A stretch of 64,000 nt of DNA from a virus. The notes beneath the pieces were generated by a model that was given only the letters and a program-made list of their open reading frames with translations, was not told where the DNA came from and did no database searches. Each line of letters opens with the position of its first letter. The stretch's first letter is position 1. The stretch is from IMG/VR virus record IMGVR_UViG_3300017605_000880, positions 1 through 64,000 of that record; one strand, 5' to 3'. This document shows, in pieces, positions 14,929 through 22,602 of the stretch. A program made the translations under genes and the position numbers.

Positions 14929-15563
14929 ACCGGCCCATCAAGATCCTCACCGCCGCCGTCACAACCGCCGCCATAGTTGTGACACTGACCGGCTGCTCCA
15001 AGACCGAGAACTGGATCGCCGACGCGATGCGCGCGTTGGGCTCCACCCCCGGCACCGTGTACAACTTCGGACCGGACGGGCAGCAGGTCTATCAGGCGCA
15101 CTGCCGCAGCCTGGACTTCGCTCCGGACCACCAGTTCGACGTATATAACGCCAAGGGAGAGAAGACCGGCGACTCATCGGTCATCCTGATCTCCTGCGGC
15201 GACAACCAGATCCGGACGGTGGGGTTCACCACGGTCTACGTCTCGGACGAGGCCCAGGGGGCTCTGTTCGCCAACTCGCAGCAGTTCGCCAGCCTGCGGA
15301 TCCAGAACAACGACCGCAGCATCCCGTTGGTCAACTTTGCGTGGCGGGCGGTTAAGAACCAGTTCGTGGGGACGGCCGGTGTCGCGCAGGTGTGCGACCA
15401 GTGGAACAACCCGATCATGGCTTTCGCGGGGACGATCAACGGGTTCTCCACCGATGTGACGAAGTCGACGATGTTCCAGGTCAAGTACGGCGACAAGAAA
15501 ACGGGCTATGTCTGGGTGTCGCGCGGGTCGTACACCGTGACCGACACGGCGCTGCTGGGCTGA
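14925..15563 (+). CDS. Phage-encoded lipoprotein
   Basis: 212 residues. MNRPIKILTAAVTTAAIVVT then LTGC is a signal peptide with a good lipobox, so the mature protein starts at the Cys and is anchored to the outer face of the membrane. The rest is beta-rich (VILISCGDNQIRTVGF, YGDKKTGYVWVSRG). Lipoproteins of phages often block superinfection or alter the surface; nothing here shows which. It starts in a GTGA overlap. Confidence 0.75.
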   Translation: MNRPIKILTAAVTTAAIVVTLTGCSKTENWIADAMRALGSTPGTVYNFGPDGQQVYQAHCRSLDFAPDHQFDVYNAKGEKTGDSSVILISCGDNQIRTVGFTTVYVSDEAQGALFANSQQFASLRIQNNDRSIPLVNFAWRAVKNQFVGTAGVAQVCDQWNNPIMAFAGTINGFSTDVTKSTMFQVKYGDKKTGYVWVSRGSYTVTDTALLG

Positions 15564-15592
15564 CGGGGGGGGCAGGGCGGCGGACGCACCTT

Positions 15593-15619
15593 GTGTCACA
15601 CTGGATGTCACGCTAAGAT
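15593..15619 (+). promoter_or_regulatory. 19-bp palindrome operator with -10 (site A)
   Basis: GTGTCACACTGGATGTCAC (15593-15611) is a member of a 7-5-7 motif family in this window; TAAGAT (15614-15619) follows 2 bases later. The GTG of the next gene is 6 bases beyond, giving a leaderless transcript. The left half matches the other copies less well. Confidence 0.5.
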
Positions 15620-15625
15620 GGTGCC

Positions 15626-16261
15626 GTGGATCTATCGATACGAACCGCCACCGCCGCCCTGACCGCACTCGCCACCCTCACCCTCACCACCGGGTGTAAC
15701 ACCGACTTCTGGGGCAACCCACAACCCGGCCCCAGCGACGAAGGCACCAGCTGCCCCGTAGGAGAAGGACCCGTGGCCCCACCCCCGCCATTCGACCCCG
15801 CCGCCCAACAGAAGCCCGACGGCGTCACCCCCGGCAACAGCTGGATCGTGTTCGAACTCGAAGTCCGGGCGTTGGACGTCGACGGGAACCGCGACTACTG
15901 CATCCCGTTCGCCGGGCACGTCTACGCCCGATCCGGCGAAGCCGACACCGTCACCCTCGACGGTGCCGGGCTGCCCGGCGGGCCGCACGACTTTACCGGG
16001 ACCACCCCCTGGGCCGGGCGGTACCTCGCGCTGCAGTACAACCCGACCGAGCAGCGGTTCGCCGGCCAACCCCCCGCCTATGAGGTCCACCTCGACGCGA
16101 CCTACCTCGCCGATCGGGACGCCCACAACCCGCCCCCGGCGGCGCTGCGCTGTGCGATCCGGCTGCGCGGGGCGACCGTCGCGCAGGACCTGTCGGTGAT
16201 CGCCCAGGGCAGCAACGTCCGGTGTGAGCTGCGCAGCAACGACTACTGGATCCACGCATGA
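15626..16261 (+). CDS. Second lipoprotein-like secreted protein
   Basis: 211 residues from a GTG just downstream of an operator-type promoter. The N-terminus (MDLSIRTATAALTALATLT, then LTTGC) looks like a signal peptide with a slightly weak lipobox. The mature part is beta-rich, starts proline-rich and carries several cysteines (CPVG, YCIPFAGHVY, LRCAIRLRG, VRCEL). It ends in an ATGA overlap. It is not clearly similar to the lipoprotein before it. A surface role is inferred from the signal only. Confidence 0.65.
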   Translation: MDLSIRTATAALTALATLTLTTGCNTDFWGNPQPGPSDEGTSCPVGEGPVAPPPPFDPAAQQKPDGVTPGNSWIVFELEVRALDVDGNRDYCIPFAGHVYARSGEADTVTLDGAGLPGGPHDFTGTTPWAGRYLALQYNPTEQRFAGQPPAYEVHLDATYLADRDAHNPPPAALRCAIRLRGATVAQDLSVIAQGSNVRCELRSNDYWIHA

Positions 16262-16344
16262 AGATCTCAATTCTGTTGGTCGCCCTGACGGCGGCGTTCT
16301 GCACCCTCGCGGCGGTCGGATTCCTGGCCGGATACATCCGATGA
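16258..16344 (+). CDS. 28-residue membrane peptide
   Basis: MKISILLVALTAAFCTLAAV... is a single hydrophobic helix. ATGA overlaps at both ends (with the secreted protein before and the HTH-like protein after) support translation. Function unknown. Confidence 0.55.
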   Translation: MKISILLVALTAAFCTLAAVGFLAGYIR

Positions 16345-16715
16345 GCCGGGCGTTGTACGGCAACGCCCGAGGCCACTGGGCGCAGTTGACCTGGCCGACG
16401 GGGCTGGTGGCCCCCCCGGTGTTGGGGATGCACCAGCCGCTGGTCGGGCCAGTCGAGTTGACCTATCTCGGGCATCCCGGCGATGTCATGAGCCGGATCT
16501 GCGTGCGGCACGGCGGCGGGAACAAACGTCCGGCGCAGCAGGCGATCGCCCGGCTGCTCGGGGTGACCCAGCAGTCGGTGTCACGGTACGCTCAGGGGCA
16601 GACGTTGCCGCCAACCATCGCCGTGCCGATAATCGTCCGAATGTGGTTCGACCCGCAGTTGGTCGAGGACGCGATGGCTGCGATCGAGGCGGAGGGGGGC
16701 AGCGACGGTGGTTGA
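16341..16715 (+). CDS. Protein with a C-terminal HTH-like segment
   Basis: 124 residues. AQQAIARLLGVTQQSVSRYAQGQTLPP (about 65-91) reads as a helix-turn-helix of the Cro/repressor kind, after a first half starting MSRALYGNARGHWAQLTWP with no recognised fold. It could be a regulator of the small-gene cluster, but nothing links it to the 19-bp sites beyond proximity. Coupled to neighbours by ATGA and an 8-base overlap. Confidence 0.65.
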   Translation: MSRALYGNARGHWAQLTWPTGLVAPPVLGMHQPLVGPVELTYLGHPGDVMSRICVRHGGGNKRPAQQAIARLLGVTQQSVSRYAQGQTLPPTIAVPIIVRMWFDPQLVEDAMAAIEAEGGSDGG

Positions 16716-17073
16716 TCTTCACGGCGAGATTCGGGTCCGGATCGAGGCCCGGCAGCAGCGGGCCCGGGAAGCTGCCCCGACCTGGGGTAAGAGCGTCCGC
16801 GATGGCGGGGTCGGTACGACCTTCACCCACCAGGCTGGGCAATGGGAGGCGGCCGAGGCGACGAAGGTGTTCGTCTATCATGAGAACCCGACGGTCGTCC
16901 TGCGCAACTGTGCCGAGGACCTTGACGTGCTCGAGCGGCATCGGCCGTGCGCCTGCGATCTGGCTCGCGAAGCCCCACACTGCGCCACCCACCGGTGCTA
17001 TGTCGCCCGGCCGCACGACGCGATCCTGTCGCTGGCCCGCCGCTACGGGATCGAGGAGGTCGGCGGTGCCTGA
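16708..17073 (+). CDS. DUF6221-like protein
   Basis: 121 residues from GTG. Pattern: an N-terminal helix (RVRIEARQQRAREAA), W after ATWG, VYHENPTVVLRNCAEDLDVLERHRPC, then ILSLARRYG. This order matches the actinobacterial DUF6221 family, frequent in phages and of unknown function. CACDL...HCATHRC adds a Cys-rich insert. Confidence 0.65.
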   Translation: MVDLHGEIRVRIEARQQRAREAAPTWGKSVRDGGVGTTFTHQAGQWEAAEATKVFVYHENPTVVLRNCAEDLDVLERHRPCACDLAREAPHCATHRCYVARPHDAILSLARRYGIEEVGGA

Positions 17074-17452
17074 CGAACACCCGCTGCAGTTCCTGGCCGA
17101 CCATGGTGCGGGCGAAGATCTCAACCCGGGGCCGTTGCAGTTCCTGGCCGACGCACTGCTTGCGAACGGGGTCAGCCGGTTCCACGCGGCGAACCTGGTC
17201 GCCGCTATGGCCGACACGCTCGAGGTCGAACGGAAAGCAGCCGATATGAACGCCTGGCGGCAATGCCGGGCCGAAGCCGACGCGTGGCGCGACGAACTGG
17301 CCGCCAGGATCGGCCGGTCCGAACAGCTGTATGGGGTGCAGATGGAAGCCGCCTGGGAGATGCACGACGTCATAGCGGCGGTCCGGGCGCGGGGGATGCG
17401 CGACGGGCTGGCTGTCGCGGCGGCGATCCTAGCAGAATCGAGGACCCAGTAA
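17066..17452 (+). CDS. Helical hypothetical protein, 128 aa
   Basis: GTG start in an 8-base overlap. Two copies of PLQFLADH/PLQFLADA occur at residues 6-13 and 22-29, a small internal repeat. The remainder is helical with many Ala/Arg/Glu. Ends in a TAATG junction. Not recognised. Confidence 0.6.
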   Translation: MPDEHPLQFLADHGAGEDLNPGPLQFLADALLANGVSRFHAANLVAAMADTLEVERKAADMNAWRQCRAEADAWRDELAARIGRSEQLYGVQMEAAWEMHDVIAAVRARGMRDGLAVAAAILAESRTQ

Positions 17453-17973
17453 TGCCCGGCTGGTGGGACCATCTGATGCACACTCCGATGCGCGAGCTTG
17501 CCTGGTACGACTGGATCGCCGCGATCGTGGTGATCGCGACGTTCCTCGCGGTCCCGATCGGCGCGACGATGGCCATCCAGCGCTGGCAGCGGCTGCGCCG
17601 GGGCAAGCCCACTCCGGAGCAGTTGATCGCCGCGATCAAAGCCGATTATGCCGGCCAGTGGGTAGCCATCCACGGCGGGCAGGTGTACACCGCCGCCGCG
17701 ACCGCCGCCGTGGCGTACGCCCGGGCGCAGCGGATACGACATGCCGGGACGATCGTCTATGTCCCCCGCCCGGAGGAGATCCCCCAATGGGCGGCGAGGT
17801 TCGACCGGGAAGGCAGGATCGGCCCGAACGACGAACACGCCACCCGCGAGGGCGCCGAGCGTTGGGCGCGGTCCTGCGCCCGATCGCGCGGCCCGGCAAC
17901 GTTGATGCAACGGGTGGACAGCCCGATGCACCTGGGCGGCACCTGGATTGAGATCGGACCGATCGGTGCCTGA
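17452..17973 (+). CDS. Membrane-anchored hypothetical protein
   Basis: 173 residues. One TM helix near residues 21-42 (DWIAAIVVIATFLAVPIGAT) is followed by a cytosolic-type domain with TPEQLIAAIKADYAGQWVAI and HAGTIVYVPRP. Starts at a TAATG junction. Not recognised. Confidence 0.65.
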   Translation: MPGWWDHLMHTPMRELAWYDWIAAIVVIATFLAVPIGATMAIQRWQRLRRGKPTPEQLIAAIKADYAGQWVAIHGGQVYTAAATAAVAYARAQRIRHAGTIVYVPRPEEIPQWAARFDREGRIGPNDEHATREGAERWARSCARSRGPATLMQRVDSPMHLGGTWIEIGPIGA

Positions 17974-18166
17974 CGAGCAGGACGAGGACGGGATGTTGGT
18001 CCTGACCTTCCGCGACGGGGCAGGCCGGGAATGGCTCGCCGCCGCCGCTGTCGGCCCGCTGTCCCGCTACGAGGGCGCCGACCCCGTCCCGGTCGAGACC
18101 ATCCCGGTCGGGCTGTTGAAGGATCGCCCGTTCACCCTGTGCCGGATCACGGTGGTCGACCCATGA
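17966..18166 (+). CDS. Small hypothetical protein, 66 aa
   Basis: GTG start in an 8-base overlap (GTGCCTGA), the same junction sequence as two genes earlier. Acidic start (PDEQDEDG), then LVLTFRDGAGREWLAAAAV and a short beta-rich end. Ends in ATGA. Function unknown. Confidence 0.55.
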   Translation: MPDEQDEDGMLVLTFRDGAGREWLAAAAVGPLSRYEGADPVPVETIPVGLLKDRPFTLCRITVVDP

Positions 18167-18594
18167 CCAGCGGGTGGCGGAGCGGGCTGTGGAGCCGCGA
18201 CCGGGAAGCCTACTGGGCCCTGGCCGCCTCCGCTGGACGTTGGCAACGGCGAGGCTGGAGACTGCAGGCCGGGCAGCACACGTGGTACCGCGCCGACAGC
18301 CGCCGCCGGTTCCGGGTGGTCGCAGCCGCAGCGAAGCTGCCCTACGGACGCGGGATGGGCAAACCCCACACCGACCGGACTGTGTCCCACGTCGCCGACC
18401 TGTGTCTGTTCGCGTGGGAACGGGGCCGGCTGGTCGGGACGATGGCGGTGTGGCTGTGCGGGGCGCACACCTCTGAGTTCGCCTTAGAGACCGAGATCCT
18501 GTCCCGTCCGTGCGGGTTGTGTTTCCTGCGCCGCGACGGGCTCGGGATCCTGATCCAGAACAGCGTCGTGTACATCGGAGGCGACCGTGGTTGA
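18163..18594 (+). CDS. Hypothetical protein with two Cys pairs
   Basis: 143 residues from ATGA. Tryptophan- and Arg-rich N-terminus (WRSGLWSRDREAYWALAA), then VADLCLF, WLCGAHTSEF and CGLCFLRRDGLGI. The cysteines could form a zinc site. Not recognised. Confidence 0.6.
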   Translation: MTSGWRSGLWSRDREAYWALAASAGRWQRRGWRLQAGQHTWYRADSRRRFRVVAAAAKLPYGRGMGKPHTDRTVSHVADLCLFAWERGRLVGTMAVWLCGAHTSEFALETEILSRPCGLCFLRRDGLGILIQNSVVYIGGDRG

Positions 18595-18808
18595 ACCGCG
18601 ACACCAATGTCCCGGGTTGTGCGGCAACACCGTCCCGAAGCATCTGCTGGCCTGCGGGCCGTGCTGGTGGCGTCTACCGGCGCAGTTGAAGCGGGCGGTC
18701 GGTCGGGCTTACCACCGCCGGGAGCACGATCCGATCGGGCACCAGGAGGCGGTCGCGGCAGCAGCAGACTGGTACCGGCAGCAGAAGGAGGGGACAGCGA
18801 ATGGGTGA
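18587..18808 (+). CDS. Small zinc-ribbon protein
   Basis: 73 residues. HQCPGLCGNTVPKHLLACGPCWWRLPAQLKRAV has the C-x3-C...C-x2-C-W spacing of short actinophage zinc ribbons. GTG start in an 8-base overlap. Probably binds nucleic acid or protein; no direct evidence. Confidence 0.65.
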   Translation: MVEPRHQCPGLCGNTVPKHLLACGPCWWRLPAQLKRAVGRAYHRREHDPIGHQEAVAAAADWYRQQKEGTANG

Positions 18809-19574
18809 GGCTGAGGTCGATCTGGAGAAGGTAGAGGGCCGTCGGGCGCGGGCAGCTGCCTGGATGAACAACCAGGACCCGCCGGAGGGTGCGGGGGAAC
18901 GTGCGGCGTGGCTGGTGATCACTGGGGATGTCCCGGCGTTGATCGCCGAACTGGAGCAGATCCGGTACGCCCGGGACCAGCGGGTCGCGGAGGCCGAGCG
19001 GCTCGGCGAGAAAGCCAACGAACTGGTCCAGCGGGCGACCTTCGAACGGGAACGGGCCAACGAAGCCGCCCGGTTGAGCGCCGAAGCCCGCGACCAGGCC
19101 GACGACCTGCGCACGGAGATCGGGACGCTCCGTGAACAGATCGAGATCCTCGAGCAGGACCGGCTGGAACGGGACGCGTGGGCTGTCAACCTGTGCACCG
19201 AACTGGACCTATACAAACACCCGTACGAGGTGGCCAACGAGTTCGGCGCGATCGCGGCCCGGTTGCGCGGGTGCGAGCGGATGGCGGCGGAACATCACGC
19301 GGAGTTCAAACAGTTCGAACGGTTACGCGACGAGGCGATCGCCGAAGCGGAGGAGGTGATCCGGATCCTGCGCGAGGACCTACAACGGCACAGCGACGCC
19401 CGGATCACCGATACCCACGCCCGGATGCACGCCGAGCAAGTCCAGTTCACCCACTCCATGCTCGCCTACCCCCACCTGTTCCTGTGGCACGCCCTGTTCG
19501 ACGGGACCCCGCTGTGCCGGTGCTGGCACAGCCGCGAGATGAGAGGCGACCGCCGTGCGCTGGATGGTGGATGA
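18801..19574 (+). CDS. Long coiled-coil protein
   Basis: 257 residues; from about 50 to 210 nearly continuous heptads rich in Glu, Arg, Ala and Leu (for example RVAEAERLGEKANELVQRA and EQIEILEQDRLERD). The end has HLFLWHALFDGTPLCRCW. Starts in an 8-base overlap and ends in ATGA. Structural or scaffold-type role possible; not recognised. Confidence 0.65.
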   Translation: MGEAEVDLEKVEGRRARAAAWMNNQDPPEGAGERAAWLVITGDVPALIAELEQIRYARDQRVAEAERLGEKANELVQRATFERERANEAARLSAEARDQADDLRTEIGTLREQIEILEQDRLERDAWAVNLCTELDLYKHPYEVANEFGAIAARLRGCERMAAEHHAEFKQFERLRDEAIAEAEEVIRILREDLQRHSDARITDTHARMHAEQVQFTHSMLAYPHLFLWHALFDGTPLCRCWHSREMRGDRRALDGG

Positions 19575-19645
19575 ATCGAACCTATCCCCCCGCCCCATCC
19601 GGCACCACCGAACCGATCGAGACCGAGGAGCATGGCAATGGCTGA
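19571..19645 (+). CDS. 24-residue peptide frame
   Basis: ATG in an ATGA overlap; the frame ends 8 bases inside the next gene. Mostly Pro/Thr/Glu. It may serve only to couple translation of the next gene. Low certainty. Confidence 0.35.
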   Translation: MNRTYPPAPSGTTEPIETEEHGNG

Positions 19646-20327
19646 CCTGCCCGATGAGGTGTACCTCAAGGCCGCCCGCTGGTACGACCACGCGATCAAC
19701 GCCGCGCTGCGCAACCCGCCCGGGGTGGTCCTCGGGCCGGAGAACCAGCAGAGGCTGGTCGAGATGCCGCATTTCCGGGCGGCGGTCGAATCCGCCTACG
19801 GGGATGGGCACCGGGCCAGTCTCGAGCCCCAACCGGACAACCCGCTGTACCAGGATCTGCGGCAGGCGTTGAACCGCAACAGCGCCGAGAACGGCAGCAA
19901 CACCCCCGACTACGTCCTGGCCGATTTCCTGATGCAATCCCTGCGCACGTTCGACTACGCCGTACGGTACCGGGCGTCCGCGACCCAGCTGTGGGACGGA
20001 CGGATGGACCCCGGGTCGACCCTGTTCAAGCAGCAGTCCAACCCCGATGACCTGGCCCCGGCCGTCCCGGGGCTCCAGACGCTGCTCGAGCAGCACACCA
20101 AGGCGATGGAGGAGCTGCTGCTGAGGGCAGTGTGCGCGGTGTGCGGCGACCCTGCGGTCGCGCTGTGGCAGGTCAAGCCGGCGCAATTCTCGGTGCACCG
20201 GGATGTGGAGGATAATCCGACGATGAAGATCCTGGAGGAGGTTCGCCCGTTGTGCGCCGCCCACCACCCGGACGCACCGGAGCCGGCCGTCCCGTCCGAC
20301 CCGTACCTGTGGGAGTCGGGGACGTGA
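19638..20327 (+). CDS. Hypothetical protein with Cys/His C-terminal motif
   Basis: 229 residues. ATG 19638 is preferred to 19632 because GAGGAG stands 8 bases before it. The C-terminal third has CAVCGDPAVALWQV...CAAHHPD, a probable zinc site; the front is helical with no known motif. Ends in GTGA. Confidence 0.65.
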   Translation: MADLPDEVYLKAARWYDHAINAALRNPPGVVLGPENQQRLVEMPHFRAAVESAYGDGHRASLEPQPDNPLYQDLRQALNRNSAENGSNTPDYVLADFLMQSLRTFDYAVRYRASATQLWDGRMDPGSTLFKQQSNPDDLAPAVPGLQTLLEQHTKAMEELLLRAVCAVCGDPAVALWQVKPAQFSVHRDVEDNPTMKILEEVRPLCAAHHPDAPEPAVPSDPYLWESGT

Positions 20328-20428
20328 TCCTGTCCTGGGTCTTGGAGGCCGCCCTGGTCGTCGCCTCTGCCTGCCTGGGCGGGTTGATCCGCACCTGGTG
20401 GTACGAGAACATGGAGGGACACGAGTGA
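20324..20428 (+). CDS. 34-residue membrane peptide
   Basis: MILSWVLEAALVVASACLGG then a polar end; one TM helix. GTGA overlaps on both sides argue that it is translated. Function unknown. Confidence 0.5.
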   Translation: MILSWVLEAALVVASACLGGLIRTWWYENMEGHE

Positions 20429-20763
20429 GAATCCCCGAGGGTGTGTACGTCGAAGCCAACCGGGCCCGCAACAGCGAAGTGCACGGGCTGAACAGCGGCG
20501 GGCTGGAACGTCTGATCGTCATCGGCGCCCGGGAGCGCGGATTCCGCGCCGCAGTCGCCGCCGCCTACCGCGCCGGCCAAGCCAGTACAATGGGTGGATG
20601 CACCCACACGTGTGGAACCCCCGGCTGCACCCCCGCGATCGGATCGGCCAGTTCACCGACACCCCCGGCAGCGGATCGTGGCTCTCCCGGGCTGCCGAGC
20701 AGGCCCGGCGCGGGTTCACCGACGCCGAGCTTGCCCAACGCGAGCAGGACGTCAACGACCTGA
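20425..20763 (+). CDS. Small hypothetical protein overlapping a kinase gene
   Basis: GTG start in a GTGA overlap. The first 55 residues (RIPEGVYVEANRARNSEVHG..., then LERLIVIGARERGFRAAVAAAYRAGQ) look like real protein. The last 55 overlap the tagged kinase gene in another frame and are Pro/Ser/Thr-rich, so they may be read-through without a stop. Confidence 0.5.
   Translation: MRIPEGVYVEANRARNSEVHGLNSGGLERLIVIGARERGFRAAVAAAYRAGQASTMGGCTHTCGTPGCTPAIGSASSPTPPAADRGSPGLPSRPGAGSPTPSLPNASRTSTT
20586..20591 (+). promoter_or_regulatory. -10 element of leaderless tagged-kinase gene
   Basis: TACAAT ends 6 bases before the ATG at 20598. No good -35 is visible, as for several other leaderless starts in this window. 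Confidence 0.4.
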
Positions 20764-21518
20764 TCGCCGGGAGCCGTCATCTGGACACCCATCGGGTGCA
20801 CAAACCGAACGGGCGGTGGTCCGACGAGCGGGCCGCCGCCCACCGGGAGATCCTGGACAGGGTGTGGGCGGAGAAGGCCACCCGGGTGCCGAACCAACAC
20901 CGCGCGGTGATGACCGGCGGGTTGATGGGCGCTGGGAAGACCACCGTCCTGGCCGGACACCCGGAGATTGACATGTCCGACTACCTGATGGTGTCGGCCG
21001 ACGATATGAAAGAGGAGATCATCCGCCACGGTCTGGTCCCGCAGATCCCGGGCGCGGAGCACCTGTCGCCGATGGAGCTGTCGGCGATGTACCACGTCGA
21101 ATCGGCCTACTTGGCGGATGCACTGGCAGAGCGGGCGTACGCCGAGGGGAAGAACGTGATCCTCGACGCGTCGATGGGCGACCGGACTGCGCCTGCAGCG
21201 CGGCTGGCTCGGCTGCGCGATATGGGCTACCAGGTCCGGGGGGTGTTCGTCGACATCCCGGTCGAGACGAGCCTGGAGCGGGCGTCGGCCCGGTACCGCT
21301 CGGGGATGCAGCAGTGGGGCAGCGGGGCGGGTCCCGGCGGGCGGACGATCCCTCCGGCGTTGATCGAGGGGCAACGCGGCCCGGGTGGAATGACCAAGAA
21401 CCGGGTCGTGTTCGACCAGCTGCGCGAGGAGGGTCTGTTCGGGGCGGGGTGGGAGGTGCACGACAACACCGGGTCGGCGCCGGTCCTACTGAAACGCGGA
21501 GGGGGAATACAGACGTGA
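20598..21518 (+). CDS. P-loop (zeta-toxin-like) kinase with N-terminal HPR tag
   Basis: 306 residues. The N-terminus WNPRLHPRDRIGQFTDTPGS is the tag shared with many head-module proteins downstream. TGGLMGAGKTTVL (about 106-118) is a Walker A; DMSDYLMVSADDMKEEI and NVILDASMGDR fit the zeta-toxin/kinase fold, with a later Arg-rich lid (LERASARYRSG). Zeta enzymes phosphorylate UDP-N-acetylglucosamine; related phage kinases have other substrates. It likely acts in the host cell, and if the tag means packaging it would arrive with the DNA. The palindrome that controls the next gene overlaps its stop. Confidence 0.75.
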   Translation: MHPHVWNPRLHPRDRIGQFTDTPGSGSWLSRAAEQARRGFTDAELAQREQDVNDLIAGSRHLDTHRVHKPNGRWSDERAAAHREILDRVWAEKATRVPNQHRAVMTGGLMGAGKTTVLAGHPEIDMSDYLMVSADDMKEEIIRHGLVPQIPGAEHLSPMELSAMYHVESAYLADALAERAYAEGKNVILDASMGDRTAPAARLARLRDMGYQVRGVFVDIPVETSLERASARYRSGMQQWGSGAGPGGRTIPPALIEGQRGPGGMTKNRVVFDQLREEGLFGAGWEVHDNTGSAPVLLKRGGGIQT

Positions 21519-21540
21519 CACGGGGTGTTGCACTTAGAGA
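21515..21540 (+). promoter_or_regulatory. 19-bp palindrome operator (site B)
   Basis: GTGACACGGGGTGTTGCAC (21515-21533) has the same 7-5-7 layout. TTAGAG follows directly as a weak -10; AGAAGGAG and the ATG of the next gene come right after. The TGA of the kinase gene lies inside the site. Confidence 0.45.
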
Positions 21541-21551
21541 AGGAGTGTCGC

Positions 21552-21818
21552 ATGGGCAGCAGCAGGACGGTGCAGCAACTGGTCGAGGACCTCGCATCTG
21601 GCAGGATCAACCTGGACCTGGCGGTGAGGGATTTTGGGACCCGCCGCTGGCCCGGCCCCGCCCCCGAGACCGCGCAGCAACGCCACGGGGTGCACGACGC
21701 GGACCTGCCCGACCCGAACAGTATCGATTGGGTGCAGATGCACCCCGGGCTGTCGGAGCAGCAACGCCGCGCGCTGCTGCGCGTGTACGACCAACGCACG
21801 TCCCGCTCTGGGCGCTGA
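21552..21818 (+). CDS. Small hypothetical protein, 88 aa
   Basis: ATG with AGAAGGAG upstream, directly behind a palindrome site. RTVQQLVEDLASGRINLDLAVRDF and HPGLSEQQRRALLRVY suggest a small helical fold. Similar short proteins occur in actinophages near head genes, without known function. Confidence 0.6.
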   Translation: MGSSRTVQQLVEDLASGRINLDLAVRDFGTRRWPGPAPETAQQRHGVHDADLPDPNSIDWVQMHPGLSEQQRRALLRVYDQRTSRSGR

Positions 21819-21844
21819 TCGCGGTCCGCGAGCTGTGCTTCGCG

Positions 21845-22012
21845 GTGATGGTCGCCTCGTGCGGGTGGCTGGCGGTGTACGCGGTTTGGCCGTGGTCCCC
21901 GTTGCCGGCGCTGTTGGTGTTGTGGCTGGGGTCGCAGCTGGTGCCGTGGTTCCGCCAGCTGTCCCACCCCCGCCCCCGAGTTGCACACCGGGTGTCACCT
22001 GTGGTACAATAG
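21845..22012 (+). CDS. Possible small membrane protein
   Basis: Hydrophobic frame: MMVASCGWLAVYAVWPWSPL, LVLWLGSQLVPWF, then a basic end that runs through the operator and -10 at 21980-22010. No ribosome site is convincing, and GTG 21845 or ATG 21848 are both possible. It could be a real two-helix membrane protein or only chance. Confidence 0.4.
   Translation: MMVASCGWLAVYAVWPWSPLPALLVLWLGSQLVPWFRQLSHPRPRVAHRVSPVVQ
21980..22010 (+). promoter_or_regulatory. Promoter with 19-bp palindrome operator (site C)
   Basis: GTTGCACACCGGGTGTCAC (21980-21998) contains -35 TTGCAC (21981-21986); TACAAT (22005-22010) follows after an 18-base spacer. Nearly the same as site D 530 bases on. The operator covers the whole -35 and spacer, so a bound protein should block transcription. 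Confidence 0.7.
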
Positions 22013-22046
22013 TGGGGCAAGGGACAACTACAGAGAGGACCCTGCG

Positions 22047-22433
22047 ATGAATGACAGCATCACCACCGCGACCGACGCGGAGGACGAGGCCACCATCGCC
22101 CAGGCCCACCAGGACCTGAGTGAGACCCTCGCCGCCGAGGACGCGGACTGGGACGCCAGGCAGGCCGCCCCCGACGCCACCTCGCCCGAGTACCGGGCAG
22201 GCTGGGCCACCGAGGACGCCCGCCAGCGGGGCGAGGACGGCGCCGCCGCCCCCGCCGACGAGATGAGCGCCTTCACCGGCCGGCTCGCCGACTGGCTGCG
22301 CAGCCAGCCCGACGTCGCTGAGGTGGACGTGGTCGCCGACGGCGGCAACGACAGCCAGGCTCTCAGCACGATCCTCGGGTTCAGCCTCGCCGGTGTCGGC
22401 GGGGTCAGCCTGGGGATGAACCCCACCCCGTGA
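22047..22433 (+). CDS. Acidic hypothetical protein under its own promoter
   Basis: 128 residues, strongly acidic (DAEDEATIAQAHQDLSETL, AEDADWDARQ), with a C-terminal segment LADWLRSQPDVAEVDVVADGG and a Gly-rich end. GAGAGGAC precedes the ATG. It has its own operator-promoter and its own terminator, the build of an independently expressed accessory gene. Not recognised. Confidence 0.65.
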   Translation: MNDSITTATDAEDEATIAQAHQDLSETLAAEDADWDARQAAPDATSPEYRAGWATEDARQRGEDGAAAPADEMSAFTGRLADWLRSQPDVAEVDVVADGGNDSQALSTILGFSLAGVGGVSLGMNPTP

Positions 22434-22455
22434 CCTTGTTCCCTCTCTGATGGGC

Positions 22456-22490
22456 CCGGCCCCCCGGCGCGACGACGCCCGGGGGGCCGG
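22456..22490 (+). terminator. Strong hairpin terminator
   Basis: CCGGCCCCCCGG and CCGGGGGGCCGG form a perfect 12-bp stem around an 11-base loop, 22 bases after the stop of the preceding gene. No T-run, as is common in GC-rich hosts. Confidence 0.7.
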
Positions 22491-22512
22491 TGCTTGTCCG
22501 GGGCCACGCGCG

Positions 22513-22543
22513 GTTGCACCGAGGGTGTCACCTGTGGTACAAT
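22513..22543 (+). promoter_or_regulatory. Promoter with 19-bp palindrome operator (site D)
   Basis: GTTGCACCGAGGGTGTCAC (22513-22531) with -35 TTGCAC at 22514-22519, an 18-base spacer ending CTGTGG as at site C, and TACAAT (22538-22543). Drives the next short gene, with a leader of about 50 bases. Confidence 0.7.
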
Positions 22544-22602
22544 GGAGGTGTCCGGCCGGACGTCGGCCGGGCGGGTTGACAACTCCAGAGAGGGAGAACA
22601 GG

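Noticed and set aside
19380-20522. A 380-codon minus-strand frame
   Set aside because: Antisense to the gene at 19638 and its neighbours; shadow composition, no start signal.
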